From Lachnospiraceae bacterium (GTDB taxonomy: Bacteria > Bacillota > Clostridia > Lachnospirales > Lachnospiraceae), in contig JAILFA010000147.1 of NCBI GenBank assembly GCA_024687125.1, forward strand, positions 1 to 47,947: a DNA stretch of 47,947 bases. Direction: 5' to 3'. A model generated the notes under the pieces. It was given only the letters and a program-made list of their open reading frames with translations. It was not told the origin of the DNA and did not search any database. The position numbers were made by a program, and so were the translations under genes. Shown here piece after piece: positions 7,873-16,909 of this stretch (its first letter is position 1; every line of letters starts with the position of its first letter).

Positions 7873-8748
7873 TCAGACTTTTTCCCTGAGTTTCTTGCCG
7901 AGAAGCCCGGTCGGCTTGATCAGCAGGATCAGGATCAAGACAGCAAAAACGATCGCATCGGAAAGCTGTGTGGAGATATAGGCTCTCGCCAGGATCTCGA
8001 TCACGCCCAGGAGAAGGCCTCCGAGAAACGCTCCGGGGATCGAGCCGATCCCGCCGAAAACGGCAGCCGTGAATGCCTTGATACCTGGCATCGCACCGAG
8101 GGTCGGGTTCACGGAAGGATAGGTCGCGCACAGCAGCACGGAAGCGAACGCGGCAAGGCCGGAGCCGATGGCAAAGGTGATGGAGATCATCCGGTTGACA
8201 CTGATGCCCATCAGCGTGGCGGCTCCCTTGTCCTCAGAGCAGGCACGCATCGCACGTCCGGTCTTGGTGTAGTTAATGAACAGAATCAGCACCGTCATCA
8301 CCACCAGGCAGACACTGATCGTGATCATCGTCACCCACGAGACGGTAAGCCCGTTCCAGGTGATACCGCCGCTCGGGATCACGCCCGGGAAAACCTTGGT
8401 GGAGGATGACCACAGAAGCTGTGCCGCATTCTGAAGGAAATAACTGACGCCGATCGCCGTGATCAGCACCGAAAGTGCTGAAGCGGATCTGAGCGGCTTG
8501 TACGCCAGGCGTTCGATCAGAACGCCCAGCAGAGTACATACCGCAACTGATAACAAAACAGCAGGGATCAGTGGCAGCCCCAGATCACTGATCGAAAAGA
8601 ATGCCACATATGCTCCGATCATGATGACATCGCCATGTGCGAAATTCAGCATCTTGGCGATGCCATAGACCATCGTGTAACCCAGGGCAATGATCGCGTA
8701 CACACTGCCCAGGCCGAGGCCGTTGATCAGATAAGACAGAAAATCCAT
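7873..8748 (-). CDS. livH: Branched-chain amino acid ABC transporter permease LivH
   Basis: The 291-residue inner-membrane permease begins with the family-typical segment LINGLGLGSVYAIIALGYTMVYGI followed by LNFAHGDVIMIGAY. The coupling loop TKTGRAMRACSEDKGAATLMGI faces the ATPases, and GIKAFTAAVFGGIGSIPGAFLGG is the conserved late segment. About eight membrane segments are apparent. It follows the substrate-binding protein gene by 3 bases and precedes livM by 11, so the five transport genes form one operon. It should heterodimerise with LivM to form the translocation path. Confidence 0.94.
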   Translation of the reverse strand: MDFLSYLINGLGLGSVYAIIALGYTMVYGIAKMLNFAHGDVIMIGAYVAFFSISDLGLPLIPAVLLSVAVCTLLGVLIERLAYKPLRSASALSVLITAIGVSYFLQNAAQLLWSSSTKVFPGVIPSGGITWNGLTVSWVTMITISVCLVVMTVLILFINYTKTGRAMRACSEDKGAATLMGISVNRMISITFAIGSGLAAFASVLLCATYPSVNPTLGAMPGIKAFTAAVFGGIGSIPGAFLGGLLLGVIEILARAYISTQLSDAIVFAVLILILLIKPTGLLGKKLREKV

Positions 8749-8751
8749 GAC

Positions 8752-9942
8752 TTAGTCTTCCACACCCACGTAGACGCCGTTCTGGATCACGACAGCCTTG
8801 GGCGACTTGGAAACTTCACCGCTCTGGGACCAGGTCACGTTCTGTCCGGTCAGACCGTTAAAGGTCATGGAGGAGAACTGCGTGGTCAGCTTGTCGCAGA
8901 TATCGGTGGCGCTCATGTCGGCCGTGACACCCGCTGCTTCGCAGGCCTGCGCGATCGCGTACACACAGTCATAAGCGTCGGCTGCGAACTGATTGGGGAT
9001 GTCATTCATCTTGGCCTTGTAATTCGCCGTGAAATTCTTGGTCAGATCATCGGAAGCATCCGCCGAGAACGGGGTCAGCAGGTAGACACCCTCTGCGAGA
9101 GAGGTGTCAAAGCCCTCCAGCGTAAGGATACCGTCCATACCGTCCACGCCGAAGAAGGTCGGCGCATAGCCCATCTGGTTTGCCTGTGTGAGGATCAGAG
9201 ATGCCGGATCATAGTAGATCGGCAGGAAGATCAGATCCGCGCCGGCATCCTGTGCCTTCTTGAGCTGCACGGTGAAATCGGATGCGTTGGAATCGTCAAA
9301 GGTACCCTCATAAACGATGGAAAGGCCTTTGGTCGCCGCCTGGCTCTTGAACTTGTTGTAGATACCGCTGGAATAGTTGTCATCATTCTTGTAGATGATG
9401 GCGACCTGGGTACCGAGAGCCGGATGCGCTGCCAGATAGTCAGCACTCGCCACACCCTGGTTGGGGTCGGTAAAGCACATCTGGAACATGTTGCCGTAAG
9501 GATTGGCGGCATTATCGGGATCCTCGTAAATGATGGCAAGTGAAGACCCGGAGGGGGTGATCGCAAAGATGTGATCATCGCGATACATCGGCGCAACCGC
9601 GGCACCCGGTGAAGAGGTGACCGTTGCAAGGGATACCTGCATTCCCCAGTCCTTAAGTACGCCATAGGCCGTCACAGCCTTTTCGGCGTCATGGGTGTCA
9701 TCCTCGAAATCCAGGGTGAACTGCAGACCGCCCTTGGCATTGATCTCCTCGACAGCCATCTCCGCCGCTGCCTTGACAGCGGTGCCATAGACCGCGGCAG
9801 GTCCCGTAAGCGGGCCGGACGCACCGATCTTGATGGCATTGCCGCCCTTACCGCCCGCGCCGCCGCAGGCAGTAAGGGAAGCTGTCATTGCCGCCGCAAC
9901 TGCGACAGCAGCTACTCTACGCATCAGGTTCTTGTTCTTCAT
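8752..9942 (-). CDS. Branched-chain amino acid ABC transporter substrate-binding lipoprotein
   Basis: The 396-residue protein has a basic N-terminus, an Ala/Val-rich hydrophobic stretch and a lipobox LTAC with Cys26, so it should be lipid-anchored outside the membrane. A Gly-rich linker leads to the mature start IKIGASGPLTGPAAVYG, which matches the LivJ/periplasmic-binding type I fold. FAITPSGSS and FFGVDGMDG are other conserved ligand-cleft stretches. It captures an amino acid, probably branched-chain, and delivers it to LivHMGF. It is the first gene of the operon, after a GGGAGGAG ribosome binding site. An 85-base gap containing two hairpins separates it from ppdK. Substrate identity is inferred from context. 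Confidence 0.92.
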   Translation of the reverse strand: MKNKNLMRRVAAVAVAAAMTASLTACGGAGGKGGNAIKIGASGPLTGPAAVYGTAVKAAAEMAVEEINAKGGLQFTLDFEDDTHDAEKAVTAYGVLKDWGMQVSLATVTSSPGAAVAPMYRDDHIFAITPSGSSLAIIYEDPDNAANPYGNMFQMCFTDPNQGVASADYLAAHPALGTQVAIIYKNDDNYSSGIYNKFKSQAATKGLSIVYEGTFDDSNASDFTVQLKKAQDAGADLIFLPIYYDPASLILTQANQMGYAPTFFGVDGMDGILTLEGFDTSLAEGVYLLTPFSADASDDLTKNFTANYKAKMNDIPNQFAADAYDCVYAIAQACEAAGVTADMSATDICDKLTTQFSSMTFNGLTGQNVTWSQSGEVSKSPKAVVIQNGVYVGVED

Positions 9943-9956
9943 AATCTTCTCCTCCC

Positions 9957-9977
9957 GTATCCTTCCTCTTCGGATAC
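9957..9977 (-). promoter_or_regulatory. Inverted repeat just upstream of the liv ribosome binding site
   Basis: GTATCC (9957-9962) and GGATAC (9972-9977) are perfect arms around nine purine-rich bases (minus strand). The hairpin would sit immediately before the GGGAGGAG site of the substrate-binding protein gene. It could act as an operator or a translational control element; no protein can be assigned. Confidence 0.35.
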
Positions 9978-10000
9978 TTTCCTCTATGTTGGATCCTGAA

Positions 10001-10019
10001 CTCCCCCGTTATGGGGGAG
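10001..10019 (-). terminator. Weak terminator or attenuator between ppdK and the liv operon
   Basis: CTCCCCC (10001-10007) and GGGGGAG (10013-10019) form a perfect seven-pair, all but two G:C, stem with a five-base loop. It starts 10 bases after the ppdK stop. No run of T follows on the minus strand, so it may terminate inefficiently, stabilise the ppdK message or allow read-through into liv. Confidence 0.5.
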
Positions 10020-10027
10020 TAGTTCCC

Positions 10028-12847
10028 TTATTTGGACTTATTCTCGTTGTAGGCCTTTTTGGCCTCCTTAAGTCCGGCCTTTGCCCCGGCAAGTCCGGCC
10101 TTTGCCACGTCTTTGCCGGTCCTGGCGACATCCTTGGCAACCTTGGCAGCCTTCTCGGTCACATCCTTGATCTTTTCCTGGATGTCCTCGACTGTGATCT
10201 TCTTATCGGCCTTCTGGTCGGTAATCGCAGCCTGTGCCGCCGCAAGACGGGCAACCGGGACACGGAACGGGCTGCAGGAAACATAGTCCAGACCGATCCT
10301 GTGGCAGAATTCCGCGGAGGTCGGGTCACCGCCGTGCTCGCCGCAGATACCCACATGGAGACTCGGGTTCACAGGCTTGCCGAGCTTGATGGACATCTCC
10401 ATCAGCTTGCCGACGCCGTTCTGATCAAGCTTGGCGAACGGATCGTTCTCCAGGATCTTGGTGTCATAATAGGAACCAAGGAACTTGGCGGAATCATCAC
10501 GCGAGAAGCCAAAGGTCATCTGCGTCAGATCGTTCGTGCCGAAGCAGAAGAAGTCTGCCTCTTTGGCGATCTCATCGGCCGTCAGCGCCGCGCGCGGGAT
10601 CTCGATCATCGTACCGACTTCATACTTGAGGCTGCTGCCCGCCGCTTCGATCTCGGCATCCGCCGTTTCCACAACGATATCCTTGACAAACTTGAGCTCC
10701 TTGACCTCACAGACGAGCGGGATCATGATCTCCGGAACAACATTCCAGCCGCTGTGCTTTTTCTGCACATTGATCGCAGCGCGGATCACCGCTTTGGTCT
10801 GCATGACCGCGATCTCCGGATAGGTGACTGCCAGACGGCAACCGCGATGGCCCATCATGGGGTTGAATTCCTTAAGTCCCTCAACGATCGCCTTGATATC
10901 ATCGAGGCTCTTGCCGAGCGCCTTGGCCAGCTTCTTCTGCTCCGCTTCTTCGTGAGGAACGAACTCATGCAGCGGGGGATCCAGGAAACGGATCGTGACC
11001 GGATATCCCTCCAGTGCCTCAAAGAGCTGTTCGAAGTCGCTCTGCTGGTAAGGCAGGATCTTGTCGAGTGCCTTTTCGCGGGCTTCCGCCGTATCCGCAC
11101 AGATCATCTCGCGGAACGCCGCGATCCTGTCTTCGGCAAAGAACATATGCTCCGTACGGCAAAGACCGATACCCTCAGCGCCGAGCTCTCTGGCCTTTTT
11201 GGCGTCCGCGGGAGTATCCGCGTTGGTGCGGACCTTGAGCCTGCGGTACTTGTCAGCCCAGGCCATGATCTTACCGAACTCGCCGGCGATCTTGGCGTCG
11301 ACCGTGGGGATGATGCCTTCGTAGATGTTGCCGGTGGTGCCGTCGATGGAGATCGTATCGCCCTCGCGGAAGGTCTTGCCAGCCAGCGTAAACTTCTTGT
11401 TCTCCTCATCCATGATGATGTCACCGCAGCCGGAGACACAGCACTCGCCCATGCCTCGTGCAACGACCGCCGCATGGCTGGTCATGCCGCCGCGGACAGT
11501 GAGGATGCCCTCAGCGCTCTTCATGCCGGTGATATCCTCCGGAGAGGTCTCAAGACGGACAAGAACGACCTTTTCACCGCGCTTTGCCCAGTCAACGGCA
11601 TCATCGGCCGTGAAGACGACCTTGCCGGCGGCTGCGCCGGGAGAAGCGCCGAGGCCCTTGCCAAGCGGCTTGGCAGCCTTGATCGCATCGGCGTCGAACT
11701 GCGGATGCAGCAGGGTGTCCAGGTTTCTGGGATCGATCATGGCGACCGCTTCCGCCTCGGTCTTGTGGCCCTCGTCCACGAGATCGCACGCGATCTTAAG
11801 AGCGGCCTGCGCGGTACGCTTGCCGTTGCGGCACTGCAGCATGTAGAGCTTCTTGTTCTCGACAGTGAACTCCATATCCTGCATGTCGTGATAATGATTT
11901 TCCAGAGTGTCGCAGACCTTGATGAACTCCTCATAGGCCTCCGGGAACTCCTGTTCCATCTGCGCGATCGGCATCGGTGTGCGGACACCCGCAACGACGT
12001 CCTCACCCTGCGCGTTCTTCAGGAACTCGCCCATCAGTTTCTTTTCACCGGTCGCGGGATCGCGGGTAAAGGCAACACCGGTACCAGACTCGTTGTTCAG
12101 GTTTCCGAAGACCATCGGCATGACGTTGACCGCTGTTCCCCAGGAATACGGGATGTCGTTGTCACGGCGATAGACATTGGCGCGCGGGTTGTCCCAAGAA
12201 CGGAAGACCGCTTCGATAGCAAGCTTTAACTGCTCCACGGGATCCGAAGGGAAATCCTTGCCGAGCTGCTTCTTGTACTCGGCCTTGAACTGCTCCGCCA
12301 GCTCCTTGAGATCGGCGGCGGTCAGATCGACGTCAAACTCAACGCCCTTCTTTTCCTTCATCTGGTCGATCAGCTGCTCGAAATACTTTTTGCCGACCTC
12401 CATGACGACGTCCGAGAACATCTGGATGAAACGGCGGTAGGAATCGTAGACAAAACGCTCGAAAGCGGGGTCGGAGTTGCCGGCGATCATCGCCGCGACA
12501 ACATCGTCATTGAGGCCCAGGTTCAGGATCGTGTCCATCATGCCGGGCATGGAGGCACGGGCGCCGGAACGGACGGAAACAAGAAGCGGATTCTTCTGAT
12601 CGCCGAACTTCTTGCCGTTGATCTCTTCCATCTTTGCGACGCCTTCCATGGCCTGCGCCATGATCTCATCGTTGATCTTCCTGCCATCCTCATAATACTG
12701 GGTGCAGGCTTCTGTTGTAATCGTAAAGCCCTGCGGAACCGGCAGGCCGATGTTCGTCATCTCCGCGAGGTTGGCGCCTTTGCCGCCCAGGAGTTCACGC
12801 ATGTCAGCATTACCTTCCGTGAAAAGATAGACCCATTTTTTTGCCAT
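10028..12847 (-). CDS. ppdK: Pyruvate, phosphate dikinase with extra basic C-terminal tail
   Basis: The enzyme interconverts pyruvate + ATP + Pi and phosphoenolpyruvate + AMP + PPi; in anaerobes it usually serves PPi-dependent glycolysis or anaplerosis. The N-terminal ATP-grasp domain begins KWVYLFTEGNADMRELLGGKGANLAEM. The central swivelling domain has GGMTSHAAVVARGMG, where His458 is the phosphorylated residue. The C-terminal PEP/pyruvate barrel has LCRTEHMF and GICGEHGGDP, with catalytic Cys835. The usual family end (PFRVPVARLAAAQAAI) is followed by about 65 extra residues rich in Lys and Ala (KVAKDVARTGKDVAKAG and similar). This tail is predicted to be a basic amphipathic helix and is not part of the standard enzyme. 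The start has an AAAGGG site. The tail's function is unknown. Confidence 0.96.
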   Translation of the reverse strand: MAKKWVYLFTEGNADMRELLGGKGANLAEMTNIGLPVPQGFTITTEACTQYYEDGRKINDEIMAQAMEGVAKMEEINGKKFGDQKNPLLVSVRSGARASMPGMMDTILNLGLNDDVVAAMIAGNSDPAFERFVYDSYRRFIQMFSDVVMEVGKKYFEQLIDQMKEKKGVEFDVDLTAADLKELAEQFKAEYKKQLGKDFPSDPVEQLKLAIEAVFRSWDNPRANVYRRDNDIPYSWGTAVNVMPMVFGNLNNESGTGVAFTRDPATGEKKLMGEFLKNAQGEDVVAGVRTPMPIAQMEQEFPEAYEEFIKVCDTLENHYHDMQDMEFTVENKKLYMLQCRNGKRTAQAALKIACDLVDEGHKTEAEAVAMIDPRNLDTLLHPQFDADAIKAAKPLGKGLGASPGAAAGKVVFTADDAVDWAKRGEKVVLVRLETSPEDITGMKSAEGILTVRGGMTSHAAVVARGMGECCVSGCGDIIMDEENKKFTLAGKTFREGDTISIDGTTGNIYEGIIPTVDAKIAGEFGKIMAWADKYRRLKVRTNADTPADAKKARELGAEGIGLCRTEHMFFAEDRIAAFREMICADTAEAREKALDKILPYQQSDFEQLFEALEGYPVTIRFLDPPLHEFVPHEEAEQKKLAKALGKSLDDIKAIVEGLKEFNPMMGHRGCRLAVTYPEIAVMQTKAVIRAAINVQKKHSGWNVVPEIMIPLVCEVKELKFVKDIVVETADAEIEAAGSSLKYEVGTMIEIPRAALTADEIAKEADFFCFGTNDLTQMTFGFSRDDSAKFLGSYYDTKILENDPFAKLDQNGVGKLMEMSIKLGKPVNPSLHVGICGEHGGDPTSAEFCHRIGLDYVSCSPFRVPVARLAAAQAAITDQKADKKITVEDIQEKIKDVTEKAAKVAKDVARTGKDVAKAGLAGAKAGLKEAKKAYNENKSK

Positions 12848-12901
12848 TTCTTTTGCCCTTTCTACCGATCTCGGTATACCGGTTGCCGTGTTTCGTATCT
12901 C

Positions 12902-13819
12902 TTATCCCACAGTGTTCTGTGTCTGCAGGGAAATACCCGTGTGATCAGGGACAAAGCTGTCGAAGATCATGATGTCGAAGTACCTGCTGTTCTCTGCCAG
13001 GTCCTGCTCCGAACGGATCGTCCAGGCTACAGGCAGCGCACCGTAGAGCTTCGTGCAGAGGACTCTTGACAGATTACGTCTGTACTTATGGTTGTATGCG
13101 ATGAAATCCGGCTTTGCCAGGATGTTCATCAGCAGGAACTCCAGAATATAATAGAGCGGCGCGTGCCAGCCCTCACTTTTGCGGAAGCTGTCCGCAAGCT
13201 GCCCCCGCATGACCTCGGGACGTTTCCTGCGGTACCACCAGAGCCCCAGCGGATTAAAGGATTCGATGCAGTAAACGCCGTCATAGTCATCCAGCAGTTC
13301 CTGCGCCTTGCGGCACACCGTCAGATCTTTAAGCTCGATCTTGAGCTCGACGATCAGCGGTACCTGTCCTCGGACCAGCCGCAGAAACTCATCGAACCTG
13401 GGGATCCTCTCTCCCGTATCCAGCAGATGGAATCTGGAAAGCTCTTCCCAGGTATAATCGCAGATCCTGCCGGGAATGATATAGCTGCCGTCCTCGGCCC
13501 GCTGTGCGTCCGCCGGACACTCGCCGTCGGGATACCGTGCCATGCGTTTCAGCGTGAAGTCGTGAAAAACGACCGGAATCCCGTCTTTCGTGGTCTGAAC
13601 GTCAAGTTCGATGCCATAGCCCGCATGAACAGCCCGTTCAAACGCCTTCATCGAATTCTCCGGCGCATCGCCTTTGTTGTCAAACAGCCCGCGATGGGCA
13701 TAGAGTACACCAAGATGAGGTTTTCTGTCAGGCCTTCCGAACATCCGCGGCATGATCAAAAGCAGATACAATATGATCAGCGCCCCCAGAACGGTCAGCA
13801 CAATCTTAACAGCCAGCAT
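12902..13819 (-). CDS. Membrane-anchored glycerophosphodiester phosphodiesterase
   Basis: The 305-residue protein begins with a transmembrane anchor (about 5-24) and then a GDPD TIM barrel: AHRGLFDNKGDAPENS with His42 and Arg43, the metal ligands ELDV (Glu71, Asp73), and the second histidine in VVFHDFTLKRM (His86). ELKIELK and CIESFNPLGLWWYRR are later conserved strands. GDPDs hydrolyse glycerophosphodiesters to glycerol-3-phosphate and an alcohol. The membrane anchor suggests action on phospholipid or teichoic-acid breakdown products at the surface. It has its own strong promoter. ppdK follows 54 bases downstream on the same strand, so the two may be co-transcribed. Confidence 0.9.
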   Translation of the reverse strand: MLAVKIVLTVLGALIILYLLLIMPRMFGRPDRKPHLGVLYAHRGLFDNKGDAPENSMKAFERAVHAGYGIELDVQTTKDGIPVVFHDFTLKRMARYPDGECPADAQRAEDGSYIIPGRICDYTWEELSRFHLLDTGERIPRFDEFLRLVRGQVPLIVELKIELKDLTVCRKAQELLDDYDGVYCIESFNPLGLWWYRRKRPEVMRGQLADSFRKSEGWHAPLYYILEFLLMNILAKPDFIAYNHKYRRNLSRVLCTKLYGALPVAWTIRSEQDLAENSRYFDIMIFDSFVPDHTGISLQTQNTVG

Positions 13820-13866
13820 ACTGCCTCAGAGTCTTCTTCCCCCTGTCCCACACAATGTATCCTAAT

Positions 13867-13895
13867 ATTTTAGCGGATTGGACCGAAAATGACAA
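13867..13895 (-). promoter_or_regulatory. Sigma-A promoter of the GDPD gene
   Basis: Minus-strand TTGTCA (13890-13895) and TAAAAT (13867-13872) are separated by 17 bases. The leader to the ATG at 13819 would be about 40 bases. Confidence 0.7.
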
Positions 13896-13901
13896 GACCT
13901 T

Positions 13902-15227
13902 TTAGTCATCCACATCAAAGTTTTCAAGTGCGCTCTTCTTCACGGCCGGCTTGGAATCACCGTGCCGCACCTGCGTCATCGTGATGAACGCGAGTACGGA
14001 AAAGACGACCGCGTACGGAAACAGCGTCCGATAGGACACATGCTCCAGAAGAAAGCCCGAAAAGATCGGCGTAAATACCTGGGCAGCCATGGAAAAGGTG
14101 TAATAGGTCCCTGTGTACTTGCCGATATCGCCTGCCCTGGCCATCTCAACGACCATCGGGTAGGAATTGACGTTGATCGCCGCCCAGCCGATGCCGATCA
14201 CAGCGAACACGATGTAAAGCCAGCTGTAGTAGTCCGGCAGAAAAGCCGCGATCAGATAGCAGACGGTCATCATGACCACACCGCCGAGGATCGTCTTTTT
14301 CCGACCGATCTTTGAAGAGATCACACCGATCGGGATATACGCGACCACGGCGGCAAGGGTCGCCACCAGCAGACAGTTCGCGTACCCGCCGTCGGTCAGC
14401 TTCCAGACATTTTCCGCGTAGCGGGACCAGGCGGTCGTCACGGCATTGTAGGCCGTGAACCAGAAAAAGATCGAGAGCAGGATAAAAACGAGGCTCCGGA
14501 AGACTTCTTTGGGGAGCTTGCCGCCGGCCCCGTTGCCTTCTCCTGCACTCTCGCTGTCTTCTGCGCCTTCTCCTACCTGCACTCCGGCTTCCCTGCAGGT
14601 CCGCTCCATCTCCTCACGCAGTTTGTTCTCTCTGATGGTTGCAAACAGGATCGCCACAGCGACCACCATGATGACTACGATCGAGAGGATCAGGGGCAGG
14701 TAGTTCGTCAGCTGCCCTTCCGCGGGCGTCTTCACCAGCAGCTTGATCATGACAAGCGTATAGACCGCACCCAGCGTTCCCATCAGATTGATGATGGCAT
14801 TTCCCTTGCTGCGCAGCGGAGGCGGTGTGACATCCGGCATCAGTGCCACGGCGGGCGACCGATAGGTGCCCATCGCAATGAGGAGCAGAAGCAGAACCGC
14901 AATGAACATCACAAAATTGCGTGTCCGGTCCGCGACATTGAGGAGCAGCAGAAGGGCCACCGAGAACAGTGTGCCGCACAGGATGAACGGCATACGCCGG
15001 CCGATGGGCATCTTCATTTTATCCGAGAGTGCACCGAAGAGCGGCAGCATGAACAGCGCCAAGATATTATCGAGCGCCATGATGACACCGGTCCATGTGT
15101 CTCCGAGGTTAAAGGTCTTCGTCAGGATCAGCGGGATGACATTGTCATAAAACTGCCAGAAGCTGCAGATCGACAGGAACGCCATTCCCACCAGGATCGT
15201 GCGTTTGACATTGAGTTTCATGGGCAT
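13902..15227 (-). CDS. MFS transporter, SLC45/sugar-type
   Basis: The 441-residue membrane protein shows about 12 hydrophobic segments in two halves, with a central hydrophilic loop near 200-235 rich in Glu and Gly. The MFS loop 2-3 motif appears as GALSDKMKMPIGRRMPFI. The N-terminal WQFYDNVIPLILTKTF and LDNILALFMLPLFG, together with VALMPDVTPPPLRSKGNAIINLMG, are typical of SLC45-like MFS carriers, many of which carry sugars or glycosides by proton symport. The start lies in a TGATG overlap with the end of the upstream ABC-F gene behind GAGGAGG, so translation is probably coupled. A second ATG six bases on (15221) has better spacing and is possible. The substrate is not known. Confidence 0.85.
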   Translation of the reverse strand: MPMKLNVKRTILVGMAFLSICSFWQFYDNVIPLILTKTFNLGDTWTGVIMALDNILALFMLPLFGALSDKMKMPIGRRMPFILCGTLFSVALLLLLNVADRTRNFVMFIAVLLLLLIAMGTYRSPAVALMPDVTPPPLRSKGNAIINLMGTLGAVYTLVMIKLLVKTPAEGQLTNYLPLILSIVVIMVVAVAILFATIRENKLREEMERTCREAGVQVGEGAEDSESAGEGNGAGGKLPKEVFRSLVFILLSIFFWFTAYNAVTTAWSRYAENVWKLTDGGYANCLLVATLAAVVAYIPIGVISSKIGRKKTILGGVVMMTVCYLIAAFLPDYYSWLYIVFAVIGIGWAAINVNSYPMVVEMARAGDIGKYTGTYYTFSMAAQVFTPIFSGFLLEHVSYRTLFPYAVVFSVLAFITMTQVRHGDSKPAVKKSALENFDVDD

Positions 15228-16861
15228 CAATCCTCCTCTTCCACCTGAGCCGTATAAACTGTACGCTTTCTGGCCATCTCGTCGGATTCCAGATACTCAT
15301 CGTAGGTGGTACGCTTGTCGATCAGCGTCCCGTCGGGCAGGATCTCCATGATCCGATTGGCCGTCGTCTGCACGACCTGATGGTCGCGGCAGGCAAAAAG
15401 CTCCACGCCCGGAAAACGGATCATGCCGTCGTTGAGTGCCGAGATCGACTCCATATCAAGATGGTTCGTCGGCTCATCAAAGATCAGGCAGTTCGCTCCC
15501 GAAATCATCATCCTGGAAAGCATGCAGCGCACACGCTCGCCTCCGGAGAGGACCTTGAGGCGCTTGACGCCGTCCTCGCCGGCAAACAGCATACGTCCCA
15601 GATATCCGCGCACATAGGTGGCGTCCTTGTTCTCTGAATACCCGGTCAGCCACTCCGCGATCGTGAGATCCGAGTCAAACTCTTTTGTGTTATCCTTGGG
15701 GAAATAGGCCTGCGAGGTCGTGACGCCCCACTTGTAGGTGCCCTCATCGGGTTCCAGTTCCCCGCAGAGGATCTGGAAAAGTGTCGTCTTGGCGAGTTCG
15801 TTGCCGCCCACAAACGCGATCTTGTCGTCGTGCTGGACGACAAAGGAGATGTTGTCGAGGACTTTTTCCCCGTTCACGGTCTTGGACAGTCCTTCCACGG
15901 TCAGGACTTCGTTGCCGATCTCCCTGTCCGGCCTGAAATCGATGTACGGATACTTGCGGCTCGACGGCCGGATGTCCTCGAGCTGGATCTTTTCGAGAGC
16001 GCGCTTTCTGCTGGTCGCCTGCTTGGATTTGGAAGCGTTGGCGGAGAACCTGGCAATGAACTCTTTCAGTTCCTTGATCTGCTCCTCCTTCTTCTTGTTG
16101 GCTTCCTTCATCTGCCGGATCATCAGCTGGCTGGACTCATACCAGAAATCGTAGTTGCCGGCGTAGAGCTGGATCTTGCCGTAATCGATATCGGCGATAT
16201 AGGTGCAGACCTTATTGAGGAAATAGCGGTCATGCGAGACAACGATGACTGTGTTTTCAAAATTGATCAGGAACTCCTCAAGCCAGGCGATCGCGTCCAG
16301 ATCCAGGTGGTTCGTGGGCTCGTCGAGGAGCAGGATATCGGGATTCCCGAACAGCGCACGGGCAAGTAGCACCTTGACCTTCTGTTCGCCGTTCAGTTCC
16401 TTCATGAGCTTTGTGTGCAGCTCGGTCTCGATCCCCAGCCCGTTTAACAGACTCTCGGCGTCGGATTCTGCTTCCCAGCCGTTCATCTCCGCGAACTCAG
16501 CCTCCAGTTCGGATGCCCGGATGCCGTCCTCGTCGGAAAAGTCCTCCTTGGCATAGATCGCGTCCTTTTCCTGCATTACCTCAAACAGTCGGGCGTTGCC
16601 CATGATCACGGTATCGAGTACACGGCACTCATCATATTTGAAGTGATCCTGTTCCAGAAAGGAAAGACGCTCGCCCGGTGTCATTGACACATCGCCGTTC
16701 GTAGTCTCCAGCTGTCCGGAGAGGATCTTTAAGAACGTGGATTTACCGGCCCCGTTGGCTCCGATGATACCATAGCATTCGCCCGGAACAAATTTGATGT
16801 TCACATCCTCGAACAGCGCCTTTTTGCCGACTCTGAGTGTTACATTATTCGCCTGGATCAT
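15227..16861 (-). CDS. ABC-F family ATPase, YkpA/YbiT type
   Basis: The 544-residue cytoplasmic protein has two ATP-binding cassettes and no membrane domain. The first has Walker A GANGAGKS (34-41), a degenerate signature LNGEQ (156-160), Walker B ILLLDEPTNHLDLDA and SHD at 209-211. The linker (about 245-310) includes KKKEEQIKELKEF and the conserved SANASKSKQATSRKRALEKI. The second has Walker A GGNELAKT (352-359), LSGGE (438-442), Walker B DEPTNHLDMES and CRDHQ (491-495). ABC-F proteins act on ribosomes. NELAxTT in the second Walker A is, to my knowledge, a trait of the YkpA branch, but the H-switch His replaced by Arg492 is odd. It has its own promoter and is coupled to the MFS gene downstream. 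Confidence 0.92.
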   Translation of the reverse strand: MIQANNVTLRVGKKALFEDVNIKFVPGECYGIIGANGAGKSTFLKILSGQLETTNGDVSMTPGERLSFLEQDHFKYDECRVLDTVIMGNARLFEVMQEKDAIYAKEDFSDEDGIRASELEAEFAEMNGWEAESDAESLLNGLGIETELHTKLMKELNGEQKVKVLLARALFGNPDILLLDEPTNHLDLDAIAWLEEFLINFENTVIVVSHDRYFLNKVCTYIADIDYGKIQLYAGNYDFWYESSQLMIRQMKEANKKKEEQIKELKEFIARFSANASKSKQATSRKRALEKIQLEDIRPSSRKYPYIDFRPDREIGNEVLTVEGLSKTVNGEKVLDNISFVVQHDDKIAFVGGNELAKTTLFQILCGELEPDEGTYKWGVTTSQAYFPKDNTKEFDSDLTIAEWLTGYSENKDATYVRGYLGRMLFAGEDGVKRLKVLSGGERVRCMLSRMMISGANCLIFDEPTNHLDMESISALNDGMIRFPGVELFACRDHQVVQTTANRIMEILPDGTLIDKRTTYDEYLESDEMARKRTVYTAQVEEED

Positions 16862-16909
16862 GTGTTCATTTCCTCCTCAAATACGCCATGCTGCCTGCAC
16901 GGCTTTTCC

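Noticed and set aside
9830..12229. A 799-codon open frame on the plus strand opposite ppdK
   Set aside because: It is the mirror frame of a GC-rich, strongly biased gene. It resembles no family, is full of Asp/Arg/His runs typical of antisense reading, and has no ribosome binding site.
16861..16872. A three-codon upstream frame (ATG AAC ACA TGA) overlapping the ABC-F start
   Set aside because: The ATG is only two bases after the GGAGG, too close for initiation. The real ABC-F start fits the spacing.
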